Origin: Clostridium sp. AN503 | GTDB lineage: Bacteria; Bacillota; Clostridia; Lachnospirales; Lachnospiraceae | DNA length: 64,000 nt | Direction of reading: 5' to 3' | NCBI RefSeq assembly: GCF_040719375.1 | Contig: NZ_JBFDTP010000001.1 | Location: forward strand, 496,001 to 560,000 | Shown: in pieces, positions 55,634 through 63,263 of the stretch | How the letters are laid out: each line of letters opens with the position of its first letter | Position numbering within the stretch: the stretch's first letter is position 1 | Notes under the pieces: generated by a model | What the model saw: only the letters and a program-made list of their open reading frames with translations | Database searches by the model: none | What the model was told of the DNA's origin: nothing | Position numbers and translations under genes: made by a program

Positions 55634-55635
55634 CA

Positions 55636-55658
55636 CTTCGGGCCAAGTTGGCCCGAGG
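55636..55658. repeat. ICE palindrome copy 8 (2 bases after stop)
   Basis: CTTCGGGCCAA, G, TTGGCCCGAGG, followed by TTCCCC. Confidence 0.9.
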
Positions 55659-55684
55659 TTCCCCGGCGGAAAGGAGGACAGCCC

Positions 55685-56083
55685 ATGTACCGAAAGCCGG
55701 AAATATCGCCGTGGGGCCGTGTGCAGGTCTGTGATATTCTCTGCCCGGGCGTCTTTCTGGTAAGCACCGCCAGCCACGGCGGGACAATGGTTTCAAAGGA
55801 AGTGGCGGCTTTTCTCTCCCCCGCCGCAAAGAAATGCGGGTTCCGGCAGGGCGGCTATCTCTGCTTTGAGGAAGATACACAGGAGGAAGTCGTTTTCCGG
55901 GAACTGCTGGATAAGCGGCTCTGGAAAATCCCCGACCGGATCAGAAACAAGGAGGCGTATGAAGAAAACATCAATCAATCTCTCCGGGAACACAATCCCG
56001 CATATTGGAGGGCGCGGACACGGGGGAGGGAAACCGCCCGGCCCGCTGTCCGGCAGGACGCGGCCCGGGACGAGACACGATAA
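55685..56083 (+). CDS. Conserved ICE protein, unknown (DUF7007-like)
   Basis: The 132-residue protein has no membrane helix. It starts MYRKPEISPWGRVQVCDILC and has SHGGTMVSKEVAAFLSPAAKK, GYLCFEEDTQEEVVFREL and NINQSLREHNPAYWRARTRG, a pattern I associate with the DUF7007 family of mobile elements (not verified). The Arg-rich end suggests nucleic-acid contact. AAGGAGG lies eight bases before the ATG. It is flanked by palindrome copies 8 and 9, each within 30 bases. Confidence 0.5.
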   Translation: MYRKPEISPWGRVQVCDILCPGVFLVSTASHGGTMVSKEVAAFLSPAAKKCGFRQGGYLCFEEDTQEEVVFRELLDKRLWKIPDRIRNKEAYEENINQSLREHNPAYWRARTRGRETARPAVRQDAARDETR

Positions 56084-56086
56084 CCG

Positions 56087-56109
56087 CTTCGGGCCAACTT
56101 GGCCCGAGG
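56087..56109. repeat. ICE palindrome copy 9 (3 bases after stop)
   Basis: CTTCGGGCCAA, C, TTGGCCCGAGG. Its right flank runs into the ribosome-binding site region of prgI. Confidence 0.9.
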
Positions 56110-56131
56110 TGATGAAAGGAGGTTTTGAGCT

Positions 56132-56566
56132 TTGCCCTATGTGCAGGTTCCGAAAGATTTATCCAAAGTAAAGACCAAGCTGGCCTTCAACCTGACGAAG
56201 CGCCAGCTTATTTGTTTCTCGGGCGCGGCGGCGGTGGGAATCCCCGTCTATCTGCTGACCCGCCCCGTCATCGGTAACAGTCCGGCACTGTTCCTGATGA
56301 TTGGCCTCATGCTCCCATTCTTTTTCTTTGCCATGTTCGAGCGTGACGGCCTCCCCTTTGAAAAGATACTGCGAAACTATATCCGGGCCCGGTTCCTCTG
56401 GCCCCAAGTCCGGCCCTACAAGACCGAAAATTTCTATGCCGCATGGAGCGGCCCCGGCGCTTCGGGCCAAGTTGGCCCGAAGCCGGAGGACACACCGAAA
56501 GGAGGTACAAGGATTGCGAAAAGGAAAAGAGGCAAAACAGGCCGCGCCCAAACGGGCAGGCGATAA
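56132..56566 (+). CDS. PrgI-family membrane protein (VirB3-like)
   Basis: The 144-residue protein has the PrgI pattern: PYVQVPKDLSKVKTKLAFNL, two membrane helices (QLICFSGAAAVGIPVYLLT and ALFLMIGLMLPFFFFAMF) and EKILRNYIRARFLWPQVRPY. It is thought to be the VirB3-like partner of VirB4. The TTG start has AGGAGG eight bases upstream. The C-terminal ~35 residues (from SGQVGPKPEDTPKGG to the basic TGRAQTGRR) are encoded by palindrome copy 10 and by the beginning of virB4 in another frame, so the tail seems added when the palindrome entered the gene end. Confidence 0.85.
   Translation: MPYVQVPKDLSKVKTKLAFNLTKRQLICFSGAAAVGIPVYLLTRPVIGNSPALFLMIGLMLPFFFFAMFERDGLPFEKILRNYIRARFLWPQVRPYKTENFYAAWSGPGASGQVGPKPEDTPKGGTRIAKRKRGKTGRAQTGRR
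56460..56482. repeat. ICE palindrome copy 10 (inside prgI 3' end)
   Basis: CTTCGGGCCAA, G, TTGGCCCGAAG, a perfect palindrome but for its centre. Translated GASGQVGPK in PrgI. Confidence 0.9.
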
Positions 56567-58895
56567 GGGCCGGAAACAGGCGGGGCCGCAGACCGCACAG
56601 CAGACAATCCCGTTCCGGGAAATGTTTAAGGACGGCGTATGCCGCTTAAACAACGGCGTTTACACAAAGACGGTGGAGTTTGAGGACATCAACTACCAGC
56701 TCGCGCAGGCCGAAGATCAGTCGGCTATCTTTGACGGGTGGAGCTCCTTCCTGAACTACTTTGACAGCGCCCTGCCCTTCCAGCTCTCCTTCATCAACCA
56801 CCGCTCCCGGCCTGAAAGCAAGTACACCGTGAACATCGCCCCGAGGCATGACGAGTTTGACAGTATCCGGGCCGAGTATGTGGAAATGCTGGAAAACCAG
56901 ATTGCCAAAAGCAACAACGGCATTGTCCGCACGAAGCTGATAACCTTCGGCGTCCCGGCAGATAGCGTGAAGGCGGCGCGGCCCCGGCTGGAACGGATTG
57001 AGGCCGACATTATGGGGAACTTCAAACAGTTAGGCGTCCAGTCGCGGCCCCTCCCCGGGCGGGAACGTCTGGAAATCCTACACGGCCAACTCCACCCCGG
57101 AGGCCGGGAGCCCTTCACATTCACATGGGAGCAGATACCACAGACAGGCATGACCACAAAAGACTTTATCGCCCCGACCAGCTTTGACTTCCGCCGGGGC
57201 CGGTTCTTCAAGGTGGGGGCAACATGGGGCGCGGCCTCTTATTTGCAGATAACCGCCTCGGAGCTCTCCGACAAACTGCTTGCGGAGCTTCTGGAACTGG
57301 ACACGGAAATGACCGTCACCATGCACATTCAGACGGTAGACCAGTCAAAGGCCATCAAGACCATCAAGGGCAAGCTCTCGGACATTGACAAAATGAAGAT
57401 GGAAGAACAGAAAAAGGCTGTCCGCTCGGGCTACGATATGGACATTCTCCCGCCCGACCTTGTGACGTTCAGCAAGGACGCAAAGACCTTGCTGGAGGAT
57501 TTGCAGAGCCGCAACGAGAGAATGTTTCTTTTAACCTTCCTGATTGTCAACATGGCCCCCACGCGGGAACAGCTTGAAAACGAGATTTTCACGGTTTCCG
57601 GTATCACGCAGAAATATAACTGCACAATCCGGCGGCTGGACTTCCAGCAGGAACAGGGCTTTCTGTCCTCCCTTCCCCTCGGCTGTAATGCCGTGGAGAT
57701 CCAGCGGGGCCTGACAACCAGCAGCACCGCGATTTTCATTCCCTTCCTGACCCAAGAGCTCCGCATGGACGGGGAAGCGGTCTATTACGGCCTGAACGCT
57801 CTTTCCCATAACGTCATCATGGCAAACCGCAAGAAACTTAAAAATCCCAACGGGATATACCTTGGAGTTCCGGGAAGTGGGAAAAGTTTTGCCGGAAAAA
57901 GGGAATTAGTCAACGTATTCCTTGCCACAAATGACCGCATTATCATCGTAGACCCAATGGGGGAATATTCCGCTCTGGTACGGCGGCTTGGCGGGCAGGT
58001 GGTGGAGATTGCGCCTAACAGCCCGCACCACATCAACCCGATGGACATATCCGCAGACTTTGACACTGGGGAGGAAAACCCAATGGCGCTGAAAGCGGAC
58101 TTCATTCTCTCGCTGATGGAGCTGATTGTGGGCGGCAAGGACGGCCTTCAACCCGTGGAGCGGACAGTCATTGACCGCTGTGTGCGGCTCATGTACCGGG
58201 ACTATCTGCAAGCCCCCGGCACGGCCAAAATGCCGATACTCCAAGACCTGTATACGCTCCTGTGCAAACAGACGGAGCCGGAGGCGGCGCGGCTGGCAAC
58301 CTCGCTGGAAATCTATGTGTCGGGCTCCCTCAATGTATTCAACCATGAAACCGATGTTGACCTGTCAAGCCGCCTTGTCTGCCTCGACCTAAAGAAGCTC
58401 GGGGCGGGCCTGCGGACAATCGCCATGCTGATTATGCAGGATTTAGTTAATTCGCAGGTATCGGCCAACTTTGCACAGGGAACCGCCACATGGTGCTACT
58501 TTGACGAGTTCCATTTACTCTTGAAAGACGAGCTCACGGCCTCTTACTGCGTGACCGTCTGGAAAATGCTGCGGAAGAAATTTTGCGTCCCGAGTGCGTT
58601 GACCCAGAATGTAAAAGACCTTCTTGCCAGCCGGGAGATAGAGAACATCTTTGAAAACAGCGACTTTCTCGTTATGCTCTCGCAGGCCCAGGGCGACCGG
58701 CAGATTTTGGCGAAGCAGTTAGGAATCAGTCCCACCCAGTTATCCTTTGTCACCAACAGCAACAGCGGCGAAGGGCTCTTATTCTTCGGAAATGTGATTA
58801 TCCCATTCTCTGACAGGTTCCCGCAGAATACCGAGATTTACCGTCTCCTGACCACCCGCCCCGAGGATTTGAAAGATGAAGGGACGGGCGTATGA
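56514..58895 (+). CDS. VirB4-type conjugation ATPase
   Basis: VirB4 powers assembly and transport of the type IV secretion system. The 793-residue protein has an N-terminal domain with DGVCRLNNGVYTKTVEFED and a C-terminal ATPase with Walker A LGVPGSGKSFAGKREL near residue 450. Walker B is WCYFDEFHLLL near residue 660, then LTQNVKDLLASREIENIFEN and AKQLGISPTQLSFV. I chose TTG at 56514, eight bases after AAAGGAGG, which makes it overlap prgI by 53 bases. The frame is open further left, but that part lies within prgI. It overlaps the next gene by 20 bases. Confidence 0.92.
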   Translation: MRKGKEAKQAAPKRAGDKGRKQAGPQTAQQTIPFREMFKDGVCRLNNGVYTKTVEFEDINYQLAQAEDQSAIFDGWSSFLNYFDSALPFQLSFINHRSRPESKYTVNIAPRHDEFDSIRAEYVEMLENQIAKSNNGIVRTKLITFGVPADSVKAARPRLERIEADIMGNFKQLGVQSRPLPGRERLEILHGQLHPGGREPFTFTWEQIPQTGMTTKDFIAPTSFDFRRGRFFKVGATWGAASYLQITASELSDKLLAELLELDTEMTVTMHIQTVDQSKAIKTIKGKLSDIDKMKMEEQKKAVRSGYDMDILPPDLVTFSKDAKTLLEDLQSRNERMFLLTFLIVNMAPTREQLENEIFTVSGITQKYNCTIRRLDFQQEQGFLSSLPLGCNAVEIQRGLTTSSTAIFIPFLTQELRMDGEAVYYGLNALSHNVIMANRKKLKNPNGIYLGVPGSGKSFAGKRELVNVFLATNDRIIIVDPMGEYSALVRRLGGQVVEIAPNSPHHINPMDISADFDTGEENPMALKADFILSLMELIVGGKDGLQPVERTVIDRCVRLMYRDYLQAPGTAKMPILQDLYTLLCKQTEPEAARLATSLEIYVSGSLNVFNHETDVDLSSRLVCLDLKKLGAGLRTIAMLIMQDLVNSQVSANFAQGTATWCYFDEFHLLLKDELTASYCVTVWKMLRKKFCVPSALTQNVKDLLASREIENIFENSDFLVMLSQAQGDRQILAKQLGISPTQLSFVTNSNSGEGLLFFGNVIIPFSDRFPQNTEIYRLLTTRPEDLKDEGTGV

Positions 58896-59694
58896 CCGGG
58901 ACACTTCGGGCCAAGTTGGCCCGAAGCCCATTCCAGCGGTACAGGAAATATCAAAGGATCAGGCCGTAAACTTTATCCATCAGTACCATTATTCAAAGGT
59001 CATGCCGCGGCTGAACCGGTTTTACTTAGGCTTTTTCATTGATGGGCGGTTAGCCGGTGTGGTGGTATTGGGATGGGGTACGCAGCCCTTGCAGACAATC
59101 CGCAAGCTGTTCCCCTGCCATGTACTGCGGACAACGGACTATATCGAAATCGGGAAGATGTGTTTCCTGCCGGACTTCAACGACACCCAATGCTTCGGAA
59201 GTATCGTCATTTCCCAGATGGTGAAATGGCTGAAAGCCAACACACGCTATCTGTATCTTTACACATTGGCGGACGGTATCATGGGAAAATGCGGCTATGT
59301 GTATCAGGCCAGCAACTTCCAGTATGTGGGGAGTTTCACAACAAGCGTTTACCGGGACAGCCTGACCGGGGAGAAAATCCACCCGCGAAGCGCCCGGCTC
59401 CTGCTGGAAGAAAACGCGGCCTTTGACGGCGTGGCAAAACGTTACTGGCTGACCTTTGGCTACTGCCAGTACAAGGGGATTGAGAAAATCAATGGCCGTA
59501 TGTTCCGCTACCTGTACCCGCTTACTAAACGGGGGCGGAGGATTTTACAGAGCTACCCGGAGTATCAAGGTCTGGCCTATCCAAAGGATAAAGACCTGTT
59601 CTATTCCATGCGGAGCGCCCCCGGCACTTACATTCCAATTCAACAGCCCCGGTTTAACAAAGAGGTATGCCAGTTCAATGTCCAGAGATATTGA
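58876..59694 (+). CDS. Mom-like DNA-modification protein (GNAT-related)
   Basis: The 272-residue protein resembles Mom, the phage Mu protein that modifies adenine (methylcarbamoyl adenine) and shields DNA from restriction. Supporting parts are the start FIHQYHYSKVMPRLNRFYLG, the acyltransferase-like GRLAGVVVLGWGTQPLQTIR, TTDYIEIGKMCFLPDFNDTQ and SIVISQMVKWLKANTRYLYL. Its end is rich in Tyr/Arg (KRGRRILQSYPEYQGLAYPK). The ATG at 58876 lies in the end of virB4 with GAGG nine bases upstream. Residues 10-16 (SGQVGPK) come from palindrome copy 11. An anti-restriction role for the incoming element is inferred. Another GNAT-like function is the main alternative. Confidence 0.6.
   Translation: MKGRAYDRDTSGQVGPKPIPAVQEISKDQAVNFIHQYHYSKVMPRLNRFYLGFFIDGRLAGVVVLGWGTQPLQTIRKLFPCHVLRTTDYIEIGKMCFLPDFNDTQCFGSIVISQMVKWLKANTRYLYLYTLADGIMGKCGYVYQASNFQYVGSFTTSVYRDSLTGEKIHPRSARLLLEENAAFDGVAKRYWLTFGYCQYKGIEKINGRMFRYLYPLTKRGRRILQSYPEYQGLAYPKDKDLFYSMRSAPGTYIPIQQPRFNKEVCQFNVQRY
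58904..58926. repeat. ICE palindrome copy 11 (inside mom-like gene 5' end)
   Basis: CTTCGGGCCAA, G, TTGGCCCGAAG. It starts nine bases after the virB4 stop codon and is translated DTSGQVGPK in the next protein. Confidence 0.9.
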
Positions 59695-59732
59695 CTGGTA
59701 CATTTCATTTTTAGGGAAAGGAGGTTGATTTT

Positions 59733-61688
59733 ATCGCAAAATGGATAGACCGGACACCCGGAAAGAAACTGGACACTTCGGGCCAACATGGCCCGAAGTC
59801 CGCCAGAAGGAAACAGGCCCCGCCCGGCCCGGAGCCGGAGGCGACGGGGCCTTCCTCCCGCCTGCGGTTTGAGGACGAAGGGGAACCGGGCAACAGCACA
59901 GGCCGGACAGGGGAAGAAACTACCTCGGGCCAAGTTGGCCCGAAGCAGGGGCAGAAGAAATTCCGGCAGGACAAAGAGCGGCCCCGGCCCTCGGAACGGC
60001 TCCGCCGTGAAGGGGAGCCGCCGCCCGGAAACAGCGCCGGGGAGGCCCGGACAGGAGCAGACCCCGGCAAAACAGACAGCGAAGGGCCGCAGACACGGGA
60101 AGGGAAAAAGACGGAGAAGGCAAAGGCACGGGCTGAAAAAGCCGGGGAAAAGCTCGGCAAGGCCCGGACTAAGCTGGACGCACAGAAGCCGCCCAAAGAG
60201 CCCGGTATCCCCCGCAGGCTGGCCCGAAGCGCCCGCACCGGGGCATGGATTTACGCTCATAACAAGATACATGAAGTGGAACATGAAAATGTGGGCGTGG
60301 AAGGAGCCCACAAATCCGAGCTTGTGGCCGAGACAGGTATCCGCAAGGTGTCCCGGTTTGCCAAAAGGCGGTGGCGTACCCGCCACGCCCGAAGCGTGGT
60401 GAAGTGGGAGAAAAAAGAAATCCGAGCCAGTGCGGACTATGCGTTTCACACCGCCGCGCAGGAACACCCGGAGCTATACAGCAATCCCCTGTCCCGCTTT
60501 TCGCAGAAGTGGAAACTCAAACGGGAGTATGCCAAGCGGGCGCGGGAGGCGGCGAAGCAAGGCGCAAGGGCGGCGGAGAAAACCGCCATTACCACGGAAA
60601 AACTGGCCCGGCGTGTGGCCCTCTTTGTGAAACGCCACCCGGTCGGCGTCCTGATTGTGCTTGCCGTCCTTCTGGTGGTCATGCTGCTGATGGGCGCTTT
60701 ATCCTCCCTCCCCGGCATGATTGGGGGCGGGGCCATGAACGCTGTTTTAGGCACTTCCTACGGTTCCGAGGACAGCGACCTGTTAGGGGCCGACGAGGAC
60801 TACACGGCATTAGAGCGGGCGATGGTGGACGAAATCGCCAATATCGAGAGCACCCACCCCGGCTATGACGAGTACCGCTATCAGGTGGACGAGGTGGGAC
60901 ACAACCCCTATGAGCTGGCCTCCTACTTAACCGCAAAATTCCAATCCTACACCCGCGCCGAGGTACAGGGGGAGCTTCAAGCCGTATTTGACGCACAGTA
61001 TAAGCTGACCCTGACCGAGACGGTGGAAATCCGTTACCGCACGGAAACCGATACATGGACGGACGAGGAAGGCAACAGCCATACGGACACCTATGAAGTC
61101 CCCTACGAGTATTACATTCTCACCGTCACCCTGAAAAACCGCACCCTGCCCGTGGTTATCAACGAGCGGCTGACCGCCGACCAGAAGGAGCTCTATTCGG
61201 CTACCATGTGGACGAAGGGCAACAAGCCCTATCTGTGGGATAACATCTATACGGGCGGCGATACCGCCCCCGGCCCCTCCTACGAGATACCGGGGGAGGC
61301 CCTGACCGACCCGGATTTTGCCGCCCTGATTGCCGAGGCGGAAAAGTACCTGGGCTACCCTTATGTGTGGGGCGGAAGCTCCCCGAGCACAAGTTTTGAC
61401 TGTTCGGGCTTTGTGTGCTGGGTATACACCCATTCCGGCGTTTACAACCTGCCCCGCACCACGGCAACCGGGATTTACAACCAATGCGCCATCATTCCAA
61501 AGAGTGAAGCCCGGCCCGGAGATCTGATTTTCTTTACCCGCACCTATGACAGCGCCGGGCCTGTCTCCCACGTCGGCATTTATGTAGGCGACAATATGAT
61601 GATCCACTGTGGCGACCCCATCAAATATGCCAGTATCAGCACGTCCTACTGGCAGGAACATTTTTACGCCTTCGGGCGGCTCAACTGA
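59733..61688 (+). CDS. NlpC/P60 peptidoglycan hydrolase of the transfer machinery (CD1108-like)
   Basis: The frame is open from 59733 and gives 651 residues. AGGAGG stands eight bases before an ATC, which I take as a rare start codon (product IAKWIDRTPGKKLD onward); no ATG, GTG or TTG is better placed until residue ~182. Residues 1-170 are a charged linker carrying two palindrome-coded SGQxGPK stretches. A membrane helix (VGVLIVLAVLLVVMLLMGAL, about residue 305-325) follows. The C-terminal NlpC/P60 domain has the catalytic Cys in SFDCSGFVCWVY (about 555) and His in SHVGIYVGDNMMIHC (about 612). It probably opens the cell wall for the conjugation channel (VirB1-like). Confidence 0.85.
   Translation: MAKWIDRTPGKKLDTSGQHGPKSARRKQAPPGPEPEATGPSSRLRFEDEGEPGNSTGRTGEETTSGQVGPKQGQKKFRQDKERPRPSERLRREGEPPPGNSAGEARTGADPGKTDSEGPQTREGKKTEKAKARAEKAGEKLGKARTKLDAQKPPKEPGIPRRLARSARTGAWIYAHNKIHEVEHENVGVEGAHKSELVAETGIRKVSRFAKRRWRTRHARSVVKWEKKEIRASADYAFHTAAQEHPELYSNPLSRFSQKWKLKREYAKRAREAAKQGARAAEKTAITTEKLARRVALFVKRHPVGVLIVLAVLLVVMLLMGALSSLPGMIGGGAMNAVLGTSYGSEDSDLLGADEDYTALERAMVDEIANIESTHPGYDEYRYQVDEVGHNPYELASYLTAKFQSYTRAEVQGELQAVFDAQYKLTLTETVEIRYRTETDTWTDEEGNSHTDTYEVPYEYYILTVTLKNRTLPVVINERLTADQKELYSATMWTKGNKPYLWDNIYTGGDTAPGPSYEIPGEALTDPDFAALIAEAEKYLGYPYVWGGSSPSTSFDCSGFVCWVYTHSGVYNLPRTTATGIYNQCAIIPKSEARPGDLIFFTRTYDSAGPVSHVGIYVGDNMMIHCGDPIKYASISTSYWQEHFYAFGRLN
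59776..59798. repeat. ICE palindrome copy 12 (inside NlpC/P60 gene)
   Basis: CTTCGGGCCA, centre ACA, TGGCCCGAAG. Translated DTSGQHGPK. The same centre is seen in copy 1. Confidence 0.85.
59923..59945. repeat. ICE palindrome copy 13 (inside NlpC/P60 gene)
   Basis: CCTCGGGCCAA, G, TTGGCCCGAAG. Translated TTSGQVGPK. It is the only copy with a C-A mismatch at the second pair in the plus-strand RNA. Confidence 0.9.
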
Positions 61689-61703
61689 AAAAGGAGGTTT
61701 TGC

Positions 61704-61970
61704 ATGAGCAGTAAAATTGACAAGGTATGCGCCGAGATTGAGAAGGTCAAGGCGAAAATCAGCGAACAGCAGGCCCGGCTCCGGGAGCTGGAACGCCAGA
61801 AAACCGAACTGGAAAACACAGAGATTGTCGAGCTGGTGCGTTCTCTCAACCTGACGCCCGCCGCGCTGGCCGACTTCCTGAAGGAGCAGAAAAAGGCCCC
61901 TGCCGCTTCGGGCCAAGTTGGCCCGAAGTCCGGCGAAAGAAAGGAGGAACCGACTGATGATGAAAACTAA
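61704..61970 (+). CDS. DUF4315-family coiled-coil protein
   Basis: The 88-residue protein is a coiled coil (SSKIDKVCAEIEKVKAKISE, RLRELERQKTELENTEIVEL) followed by LTPAALADFLKEQKK, the pattern of the DUF4315 family that follows the NlpC gene in Tn1549-like elements. Its function is unknown. AGGAGG lies eight bases upstream of the ATG. The C-terminal 20 residues begin with SGQVGPK from palindrome copy 14 and overlap the start of the next gene. Confidence 0.8.
   Translation: MSSKIDKVCAEIEKVKAKISEQQARLRELERQKTELENTEIVELVRSLNLTPAALADFLKEQKKAPAASGQVGPKSGERKEEPTDDEN
61906..61928. repeat. ICE palindrome copy 14 (inside DUF4315 gene 3' end)
   Basis: CTTCGGGCCAA, G, TTGGCCCGAAG. Translated AASGQVGPK. 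Confidence 0.9.
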
Positions 61971-62604
61971 ATCCCGTATGGCGGCGGCGCTGGCCGCCGT
62001 TTTTCTCTGCCTTCCTGTCTTTGCCCTTCCGGCCTTCGCGCAGAGCACCGAGCCTACGGAGGAACCGCCCGCACAGGAGGAAACCACCACCGCCAAGCCC
62101 TTCACCCCGGAGGGAACCGGCACAGTGGTTGACAACGCCACCGACGAGGACGGAAAAGAGTTTTATACCATTCAGACCCCGGACGAGCACGTTTTCTTTC
62201 TGGTCATTGACAAACAGCGCACAAGCGAAAACGTCTATTTCCTTGACGCTGTGACGGAAAAGGATTTGCTCTCCCTCGCGCAAAGTGAGAAGGAGCCCGA
62301 GACGGTGGAACCGGAACCGAAGCCCACACCTGTGCCACCGGAGCCCGCCGACGAGCCGGAACCCGCCCCCGCCCCGGAGCCCGAAAAGAAAGACAGTCCC
62401 ATCGGGACAATCCTTCTGGTGCTGACCGTGGTGGCAATCGGTGGCGGGGCCGGCTGGTACTTCAAGATTTACCGCCCGAAACATCAGGCCCCCGATCTGG
62501 ACGAGGAAGAAATCGACTTTGAGGAAGAAGGGGACGAGCCTGACGGGGACAGCGACCTCCCGCCGTGGGACGAGGACGAGCCGGGGAAGGAGGACGAAGA
62601 ATGA
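61957..62604 (+). CDS. DUF4366-like secreted membrane protein
   Basis: The 215-residue protein has a signal peptide (MMKTKSRMAAALAAVFLCL to FAQS) and an outside domain with GTGTVVDNATDEDGKEFYTI and DEHVFFLVIDKQRTSENVYF. A Pro/Glu-rich linker (about residues 115-145), one membrane helix (IGTILLVLTVVAIGGGAGWYF) and an acidic cytoplasmic tail follow. This layout is that of the CD1107/DUF4366 family of transfer regions. The ATG at 61957 has AGGAGG nine bases upstream and overlaps the DUF4315 gene by 14 bases. Confidence 0.8.
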   Translation: MMKTKSRMAAALAAVFLCLPVFALPAFAQSTEPTEEPPAQEETTTAKPFTPEGTGTVVDNATDEDGKEFYTIQTPDEHVFFLVIDKQRTSENVYFLDAVTEKDLLSLAQSEKEPETVEPEPKPTPVPPEPADEPEPAPAPEPEKKDSPIGTILLVLTVVAIGGGAGWYFKIYRPKHQAPDLDEEEIDFEEEGDEPDGDSDLPPWDEDEPGKEDEE

Positions 62605-62777
62605 ATTTTACCGACAGCCCCTATGAGCGAATGATGAAGCAGGTTCCCCGGCCCTCCCGGCACGACCCGGAGCCCTGCCCTGCCTGCCGGGAGCGCAGCG
62701 GCGATTGCAGGAAGAAGCGGCGCACCCTGATTGTGGAGCCCCGCAGGACTTCGGGCCAAGTTGGCCCGAAGCGGTGA
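62601..62777 (+). CDS. Small Cys-containing ICE protein, 58 residues
   Basis: I do not recognise a family. The start ATG overlaps the DUF4366 stop codon (ATGA). The protein begins MNFTDSPYERMMKQVPRPSR, contains CPACRERSGDC (a possible metal site) and ends with RTSGQVGPKR, coded by palindrome copy 15. Its stop codon overlaps the next start (TGATG), so four genes here are tightly coupled. Confidence 0.6.
   Translation: MNFTDSPYERMMKQVPRPSRHDPEPCPACRERSGDCRKKRRTLIVEPRRTSGQVGPKR
62749..62771. repeat. ICE palindrome copy 15 (inside small gene 3' end)
   Basis: CTTCGGGCCAA, G, TTGGCCCGAAG. Translated RTSGQVGPK, one residue before the C-terminal Arg. Confidence 0.9.
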
Positions 62778-63154
62778 TGTGCCGGGAGCTGACCCGTGAC
62801 GAGAGGAAAACAATCCGGCGGCTGGTCACGGGTATGTGCGCCAACTATGACAGCGAATACGGCTGTCTCCCGCTGGACTGCCCCTGCTATATGCTCGGCA
62901 AGTGGTGGACGGGGAGCCTGTGCCGCTACTTCCGGGCGGCGGTGCTGCCTCTGGCCCCGGTGCTGGAAACCGCCCTCACAGGGGAGGCGGCGGGGCCGGA
63001 AATAAAGCGCTGCGCCGTATGCGGGAGGGCCTTTATTCCCGAGGGGCGGCAAGCCTACTGTTCCGAAGCCTGCAAGGCCGAGGGCAACCGCCGCCGGAGC
63101 CGGGCGCGTATGCGGAAAAAGCGGGAAAAAAACAGGGGGAGGCGTTACGATTAG
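62777..63154 (+). CDS. Cysteine-rich VLP-type protein
   Basis: The 125-residue protein contains LTRDERKTIRRLVTGMCANY, then CLPLDCPCYMLGKWWTGSLC, and a zinc-ribbon-like end CAVCGRAFIPEGRQAYCSEACKAEG split into CxxC and CxxxC pairs, followed by a very basic RRRSRARMRKKREKNRGRR. This is the Cys_rich_VLP family of mobile elements; the molecular function is not known, and nucleic-acid binding is inferred from the basic end. The ATG overlaps the preceding stop codon. Confidence 0.75.
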   Translation: MCRELTRDERKTIRRLVTGMCANYDSEYGCLPLDCPCYMLGKWWTGSLCRYFRAAVLPLAPVLETALTGEAAGPEIKRCAVCGRAFIPEGRQAYCSEACKAEGNRRRSRARMRKKREKNRGRRYD

Positions 63155-63176
63155 GCCCTGTAAAATCCCTGTGTTT

Positions 63177-63199
63177 CCGGGCTTTCCGCGCCCGGTTTT
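63177..63199 (+). terminator. Short hairpin-T4 after the Cys-rich gene
   Basis: CCGGGC pairs with GCCCGG around seven bases and TTTT follows. It may end the transfer operon. A longer repeat, GTTACGATT (63144-63152) and AATCGTAAC (63246-63254), frames it. Confidence 0.45.
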
Positions 63200-63263
63200 G
63201 GCGGTCTTAATATCAATCTACGTCTTGCCTCTGTTTTGTGGGGTAAATCGTAACAAATAAGGA

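Noticed and set aside
62021..62254. Arg/Pro-rich frame within the DUF4366 gene
   Set aside because: It is a shadow of a GC-rich gene that has a signal peptide, membrane helix and its own ribosome-binding site.
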